Shown one piece after another: positions 26,219 to 29,957 of a stretch of DNA of 29,957 nt. Position numbers and translations under genes: made by a program. The notes beneath the pieces were generated by a model. It saw only the letters and a program-made list of their open reading frames with translations. It searched no databases and was not told where the DNA came from. Each line of letters starts with the position of its first letter. Position 1 is the stretch's first letter. This stretch comes from JBLKSS01 sp047607725 (GTDB lineage Bacteria; Pseudomonadota; Gammaproteobacteria; Enterobacterales; Enterobacteriaceae), in assembly GCF_047607725.1 (NCBI RefSeq), contig NZ_JBLKSS010000070.1, forward strand, positions 1 through 29,957, in the 5' to 3' direction.

Positions 26219-26243
26219 ATAGTTGACTATTTTAATCAGGAAT
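26219..26243 (+). promoter_or_regulatory. IscR type 1 box overlapping the iscR promoter
   Basis: This 25-mer, starting ATAGTTGACTATTTTAATCA, matches the type 1 IscR pattern at 23 of 25 positions and contains a TTGACT hexamer (26223-26228) that can serve as the -35. Holo-IscR with its [2Fe-2S] cluster would repress the operon here. Confidence 0.8.
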
Positions 26244-26284
26244 GGCAGACTTTTGCTACGTTACTTTCACCGGTATTCTGAATC

Positions 26285-26782
26285 ATGAGACTGACTTCCA
26301 AAGGCCGCTATGCGGTTACCGCCATGCTTGATGTCGCCCTGCACTCCGGCAAGGGCCCCGTGCCGCTCGCCGAAATTTCCGAACGCCAAGGCATTTCCCT
26401 TTCCTATTTGGAGCAGCTCTTCTCCCGCCTACGCAAGCATGAGCTGGTGGCGAGCGTCCGGGGGCCGGGTGGGGGTTATTTGCTGGGTCGTGACTCTGAT
26501 CAGATTGCCGTCGGCGCGATTATCACCGCCGTAGATGAATCAGTAGACGCCACCCGTTGCCATGGTAAAGAGGGCTGTCAGGGCGGCGATCGCTGCCTGA
26601 CCCATACCCTCTGGCGCGATCTTAGCGTACGCATCAGCGAGTTTCTTAACAACATTACCCTGGCCGAACTGGTCAGTAATGAAGAGATCCTCGATGTCGC
26701 CGATCGTCAAGATAATGATACGCGCCATCCGATCGCCAACGGTCGACCGCAGGAAACGATTAACGTCAACCTGCGCGCTTGA
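26285..26782 (+). CDS. iscR: Iron-sulfur cluster regulator IscR
   Basis: IscR is an Rrf2-family repressor and activator that senses Fe-S status through its own [2Fe-2S] cluster. The 165-residue product has the winged helix-turn-helix (MRLTSKGRYAVTAMLDVAL; ISERQGISLSYLEQLFSRLR) and all cluster ligands at the E. coli positions: C92, C98, C104 and H107 (in RCHGKEGCQGGDRCLTHTLW). The start is ATG 26285. Two IscR boxes precede it. The gene looks fully functional, but the cluster-assembly genes that would charge it are missing downstream in this window. Confidence 0.97.
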   Translation: MRLTSKGRYAVTAMLDVALHSGKGPVPLAEISERQGISLSYLEQLFSRLRKHELVASVRGPGGGYLLGRDSDQIAVGAIITAVDESVDATRCHGKEGCQGGDRCLTHTLWRDLSVRISEFLNNITLAELVSNEEILDVADRQDNDTRHPIANGRPQETINVNLRA

Positions 26783-26829
26783 GTACAATAAGGGCATCCG
26801 TTGTTATTGATGCCCGGAGTTAACGCTTC

Positions 26830-28020
26830 ATGAAATTACCGATTTATCTTGATTACTCCGCTACGACGCCGGTTGATCCGCGGGTGGCGGAGAAGATGAT
26901 GCAGCATCTTACGCTGGACGGTATTTTCGGTAATCCGGCTTCCCGCTCCCACCGTTACGGCTGGCAGGCGGAAGAAGCCGTCGATATTGCCCGCAATCAG
27001 GTCGCCGCCCTGGTAGGGGCCGATCCCCGCGAAATCGTTTTCACTTCCGGCGCCACCGAGTCCGATAATCTGGCTCTGAAAGGGGCCGCTCACGCCAGCC
27101 GCGCCAAAGGCCGCCATATCATTACCGCCGTCACCGAGCATAAAGCGGTGGTAGATACCTGTCAGCAGCTGGAGCAGGAAGGCTTTAGCGTTACCTGGCT
27201 GGTGCCGCCGGCGAACGGTATCGTCACCCCGCAGCAGTTGAACGATGCGCTGCGGGATGACACGATTCTGGTGTCGTTGATGCACGTCAACAACGAAACT
27301 GGCGTGATCCAAGATATCGCGGCCTTTGGCGAACTGTGCCGCGCCCGCGGGGCGCTGTTCCATGTAGACGCCACGCAAAGCGTCGGCAAATTGCCCATCG
27401 ATCTGGCCGCGTTGCCGGTGGATCTGATGTCGTTCAGCGGCCATAAAGTCTATGGGCCGAAGGGCATTGGCGCTTTGTTCGTACGCCGTAAACCGAGGGT
27501 GCGGGTCGAGGCCCAAATTCACGGCGGCGGTCACGAGCGCGGCATGCGCTCCGGGACGCTGCCGGTGCACCAGATTGTCGGGATGGGGGAAGCCTATCAT
27601 CTCGCGGCGCAAGCGCTGGCGAGCGAAATGCCGCGCCTGCGGGCGCTGCGCGACCGGTTGTGGCAGGGGCTGCAGCAGATAGGGGGTGTGCCGGTTAATG
27701 GCGACCTGCAGCAGGGCGTGGCGACGGTGCTTAACGTTAGCTTTCGCGATGTGGACGGTGAGTCCCTTATCATGGCGTTGAAGGATCTGGCGGTCTCGAC
27801 AGGATCCGCCTGTACTTCCGCCAGCCTTGAGCCGTCTTATGTCTTGCGCGCCATGGGCCTGGATGATGAGCTTGCCCACAGCTCCATTCGTTTCTCTTTG
27901 GGGCGGTTTACTACCCCGGAAGAAATAGATTACGCCATCAGCCAGACCCGGACGGCCATTGCGCGACTGCGTGAGGTCGCGCCGCAGTGCGCCGCCGGCG
28001 CGAACGGGATGGGGCGCTAA
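26830..28020 (+). CDS. iscS: Cysteine desulfurase IscS with altered C-terminus
   Basis: IscS is the PLP enzyme that takes sulfur from cysteine for Fe-S clusters, thiolated tRNA and thiamin. The catalytic core is complete: H104, D180 in FHVDATQSVGKLP, PLP lysine K206 in SFSGHKVYGPKG, and the persulfide cysteine C328 in TGSACTSASLEPS. The sequence follows E. coli IscS closely to about residue 385 (REVAP). It then reads QCAAGANGMGR and stops, giving 396 residues instead of 404 and losing the usual WEMYKQGVDLNSIEWAHH tail. That tail lies in the region known to contact IscU. The gene is 47 bases after iscR. Desulfurase activity could remain; docking to an IscU partner is doubtful, and iscU itself is absent next door. 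Confidence 0.92.
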   Translation: MKLPIYLDYSATTPVDPRVAEKMMQHLTLDGIFGNPASRSHRYGWQAEEAVDIARNQVAALVGADPREIVFTSGATESDNLALKGAAHASRAKGRHIITAVTEHKAVVDTCQQLEQEGFSVTWLVPPANGIVTPQQLNDALRDDTILVSLMHVNNETGVIQDIAAFGELCRARGALFHVDATQSVGKLPIDLAALPVDLMSFSGHKVYGPKGIGALFVRRKPRVRVEAQIHGGGHERGMRSGTLPVHQIVGMGEAYHLAAQALASEMPRLRALRDRLWQGLQQIGGVPVNGDLQQGVATVLNVSFRDVDGESLIMALKDLAVSTGSACTSASLEPSYVLRAMGLDDELAHSSIRFSLGRFTTPEEIDYAISQTRTAIARLREVAPQCAAGANGMGR

Positions 28021-28428
28021 GAACCCTAATCGCCAGCGCGTTGCCACGGCATGCAGTCCCCGGTAGCGCTCCCGCACCCCTTTGGCATGCCGTCTCTCTC
28101 GGCGGCGGCGTCCCTCGTTTTTACGGCGGCATGTTGCGCGCCGCCGTTGCCCTCTGCGCTCAGGTACGCCGCCGGCTCGCCCGCTCAGCAGCTTGGTCCC
28201 TCGTTTATGTTTACCTTTAGCCGCCGCTGGCGTTGCCACAGCGATGAACTCAGCCGCCGTTGGCGCTTCCACCGCAACATCAATGCCGGCGCTGGTGTTG
28301 CTACCGCAATGATCAAAGCCGCGCCGCGGCACGCACGGCCAAGACCTTGCGGCGCGATTTTGTCATTTTTTTGTCATCGGTTTCAACGACCATAACCCCG
28401 CCACTGCTTTTCGCGCCAGTTGCCGGNG
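28021..28428. other. Scar replacing iscU-iscA-hscB-hscA-fdx
   Basis: In enterobacteria iscU, iscA, hscB, hscA, fdx and iscX (about 4 kb) separate iscS from pepB. Here 408 bases with no recognisable coding sequence lie between iscS and a scrap of iscX. The stretch is GC-rich, contains a set of degenerate repeats (28223-28317), and has an ambiguous base at 28427. I find no trace of the IscU or HscA motifs in any frame. Confidence 0.75.
28223..28317. repeat. Three degenerate tandem repeats in the isc scar
   Basis: Three head-to-tail units of about 29-33 bases lie at 28223-28252, 28256-28284 and 28285-28317. Each has the pattern GCYGYTGGYGYTKCYACMGC followed by an A-rich end (GATGAACTCA, AACATCAAT, AATGATCAAA). 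They occupy the middle of the deletion scar and resemble in style the repeats after purL. Confidence 0.55.
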
Positions 28429-28479
28429 CTGGAAGAAAAACTGCTGGCGGCGACCGTTAGGGTCTGGTTAGATGAAGCA
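28429..28479 (+). pseudogene. iscX: C-terminal remnant of iscX
   Basis: The 17 codons reading LEEKLLAATVRVWLDEA resemble the end of IscX (E. coli NEKILEAILLVWLDEAE), and the position just before pepB is where iscX belongs. The normal stop is gone and the frame runs on through about 45 further codons of unknown origin into the pepB start, so the segment 28480-28611 may be inserted or drifted sequence. It marks the right edge of the deletion that removed iscU through most of iscX. Confidence 0.65.
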
Positions 28480-28611
28480 CATCAGCCGGCGGTCAGGCCA
28501 GCCAGGCGGCTGGCGGCCGCTTTGACACAGGCGGCCAGGGATCGCTATGACACCCCACTGTACCGGATACGTACAGACGGCATTACTACCCTAATTTATT
28601 GGAGCAGTCTC

Positions 28612-29688
28612 ATGATGACCGAAGCGATGCAGCTCACGCTATCCACCGCACCCGCCGACCCGCGCTGGGGCGAAAAGGCGTTATTGAGCGCCGACGAGCA
28701 CGGAATGACCGTCCATTTGACGGGCGATGATGCGCTAAGCGCCATTCAGCGCGCGAGGCGCAAAATTGACGGCCAGGGGATAAACAGGTCGCGCTGCTGG
28801 GCGTTCTGGCAAGGCTATCGGGCGCCCAAAGGCAAACGCCATGTGACGTGGCCGACGTTGCCCGAGGCGGCGCGCAAAGAGCTGGACAATCGGCTGCAAA
28901 TCGTTGACTGGGTGCGCCACACCATAATACCCCGGCGGAGGAGCTTGGCCCGGAACAGCTGGCGCCGCGCGCGGTGGATATCATGTCCGCCGCGGCTGAC
29001 GACGCCATCAGCTACCGCATCACGAAAGCCGACGATCTGTTCGATAACCAGTATATGGGGCTGCATACCGTCGGCCGCGGCTCCGATCGCCAGCCGGTAT
29101 TATTGACGCTGGACTATAATCCGGGCGGCGACGCGCAAGCGCCGGTGCTGGCTTGCCTGGTGGGGAAAGGCATCACCTTCGACACCGGTGGCTATAGCCT
29201 GAAGGGCAGCAGTTTCATGGATTTGATGAAGTCCGATATGGGCGGTGCCGCCACGCTGACCGGCGCGCTGGTGCTGGCCGTCAGTCGCGCTTTGAACAAA
29301 CGGGTGCGGATGATTCTGTGCTGTGCCGATAATATGGTGAGCGGCAACGCCTTCAAACTGGGGGATATCATTCGGTATCGCAACGGCAAATCGGTGGAAG
29401 TGATGAACACCGACGCGGAAGGCCGGCTGGTGCTGGCGGATGGGCTTATCGACGCCAGCGCGGCGCGGGCGCAGTTGATTATCGACTGTGCTACTTTGAC
29501 CGGCGCCGCGAAAACCGCCCTGGGCAATGATTATCACGCCTTGTTCAGCTTTAACGACGCGCTGGTGGCGGCGTTGATGCAAAGCGCCGACGAAGAGAAC
29601 GAACCGTTCTGGCGTCTGCCGCTGGCGGAATTCCACCGTCATCATCTGCCGTCCAATTTTGCCGACATGAGCAATGTGGCGGGTTCTG
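28612..29688 (+). pseudogene. pepB: Peptidase B, frameshifted and cut by an IS
   Basis: PepB is a leucyl-aminopeptidase-family (M17) enzyme of 427 residues in E. coli. Here the start is ATG 28612 or 28615 (MTEAMQLTLSTAPADPRWGEKA), with GGAG at 28601-28604. About 12 codons are missing in frame after KIDGQGIN near 28787. A one-base deletion near 28925 then shifts the frame; the correct protein resumes as PAEELGPEQLAPRAVDIMS. The M17 core is well kept after that: GKGITFDTGG, MKSDMGGAA, and the NTDAEGRLVLADGL signature at about 29407-29448. Homology ends near 29680 at LPSNFADMSN, where an IS21-like end begins, removing the last 80 or so residues. Three separate lesions make it non-functional. Confidence 0.92.
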
Positions 29689-29778
29689 GTTCCGGTCACG
29701 TCCGATTACTGATTCCGATTTCACCCGATCACTGATTCCGGTCGCCCGATCAGCGATTCCGATTCTGTCCGATCGCTC
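29689..29778. repeat. Four 21-23-bp repeats at the IS21-like left end
   Basis: Four head-to-tail units occur at 29689-29711, 29712-29734, 29735-29755 and 29756-29778. Each starts GATTCCGAT or GGTTCCGGT and ends CCGATCACT or a close variant. IS21-family elements carry such multiple repeats just inside their ends, where the transposase binds. They lie between the broken end of pepB and an istA-like start. Confidence 0.8.
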
Positions 29779-29828
29779 ATCTTCTGTTCCGCCATACTCT
29801 GGAGACTTTTAGCTTCCGGGGGTNTGGC

Positions 29829-29957
29829 ATGGCACGTAAAAAGAAGAACGCGAGAANANAAATNTGCATATATATCAATGTATTACGCATGAAATTTGAG
29901 CAGCATCGCTCGAATCGCACCATCGCAGCAGCGCTCGGCATCGGCTGTACCACAGTG
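29829..29957 (+). CDS. istA: IstA-like IS21-family transposase, partial
   Basis: From ATG 29829 (GGGGGT about seven bases upstream) the frame reads MARKKKNAR, three unresolved codons, CIYINVLRMKFEQHRSNRTI and AAALGIGCTTV, running off the window. A basic N-terminus followed by a helix-turn-helix of the type ERQ-S-R-IA-LGI-TTV is typical of IstA, the DDE transposase of IS21-family elements, whose helper IstB would follow outside the window. The several N bases here (29824, 29857, 29859, 29864) may reflect collapsed reads from many near-identical copies. Family placement rests on this short N-terminus plus the repeat array. Confidence 0.7.
   Translation, partial: MARKKKNARXXXCIYINVLRMKFEQHRSNRTIAAALGIGCTTV

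Larger units (their letters stand above)
29676..29957 (+). mobile_element. Left end of an IS21-like insertion sequence
   Basis: The element begins where pepB homology ends, somewhere between 29676 and 29689, and continues beyond the window. It comprises the four-fold repeat array, a 50-base leader and the start of istA. The exact terminal base and the target duplication cannot be set without the other end. Confidence 0.75.

Noticed and set aside
26836..28332. Open frame of 498 codons on the minus strand opposite iscS
   Set aside because: It is antisense to a gene with all IscS motifs, has no recognisable domain and an arginine/histidine/glycine-rich composition typical of GC-driven shadow frames.
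29872..29884. Perfect IHF-type sequence TATCAATGTATTA inside istA
   Set aside because: It lies within coding sequence and resembles the glmY site only by chance in an AT-rich stretch; no promoter is nearby.
1..29957. CRISPR arrays, tRNA and rRNA genes
   Set aside because: No regularly spaced identical repeats with unique spacers and no cloverleaf or rRNA-like sequence were seen; the only repeat arrays are the short degenerate ones and the IS21-like end.

Overview
This window looks like the chromosome of a Sodalis-type enterobacterial insect endosymbiont at an early stage of genome erosion. Three things support this. The intact proteins (MetG, PurL, GlyA, IscR, GlnB) are very close to Escherichia/Yersinia/Serratia versions and the gene order is enterobacterial. 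The base composition is fairly GC-rich. Many other genes carry single nonsense codons, one-base frameshifts or internal deletions, and transposable elements lie next to them. Naming Sodalis (for example a weevil or tsetse symbiont) is inference from this pattern, not a database match. A few N bases (28427, 29824 and around 29857-29864) suggest a draft assembly or unresolved repeat copies.

Layout. Positions 1-136 are the end of a small transposable element, followed by an unrecognised gene fragment and degenerate repeats. Intact mrp (-) and metG (+) follow, divergently arranged, then a twice-frameshifted ydeE-type MFS exporter. Positions 5778-7380 hold a heavily decayed gene I do not recognise. 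It ends in a complete 323-bp MITE-like element (7377-7699, 45-bp perfect terminal inverted repeats). That element cuts off the 5' end of a MurP-like PTS permease, which also has two nonsense codons. pgpC, tadA, mltF (-) and purL are intact.

From 15.8 to 19.5 kb is the glmY-glrK-qseG-glrR-glnB locus. The GlmY small RNA gene keeps a textbook sigma-54 promoter, an IHF site and GlrR-like upstream sites. However, the kinase glrK and lipoprotein qseG are broken, and the activator GlrR loses its DNA-binding domain to an amber codon. glnB and glyA are intact, glyA with a PurR box; hmp, which lies between them in E. coli, is absent. csiE (-) is intact. A NicO-family metal transporter pseudogene follows behind a near-perfect Zur box, fused at its tail to a remnant of a short-chain dehydrogenase. 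suhB (-) and trmJ (+) are intact and divergent.

From 26.2 kb the isc locus keeps two IscR boxes, iscR and a nearly complete iscS with an aberrant C-terminus. iscU, iscA, hscB, hscA and fdx are gone, and only a short C-terminal scrap of iscX remains before a frameshifted pepB. pepB is interrupted near 29.68 kb by the left end of an IS21-like element: four 21-23-bp repeats, then the start of an istA-like gene that runs off the window.

Functionally, translation (metG, tadA, trmJ), purine and one-carbon metabolism (purL, glyA) and nitrogen signalling (glnB) are preserved. Envelope-stress signalling (GlrK/QseG/GlrR), peptide and metal export, amino-sugar uptake and the Isc scaffold pathway are eroding. 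I found no clearly new defence or secretion system. The strongest points of interest are the iscU-iscX deletion beside retained iscR/iscS, the uncoupling of GlrR from an intact GlmY promoter, and the MITE-like element.
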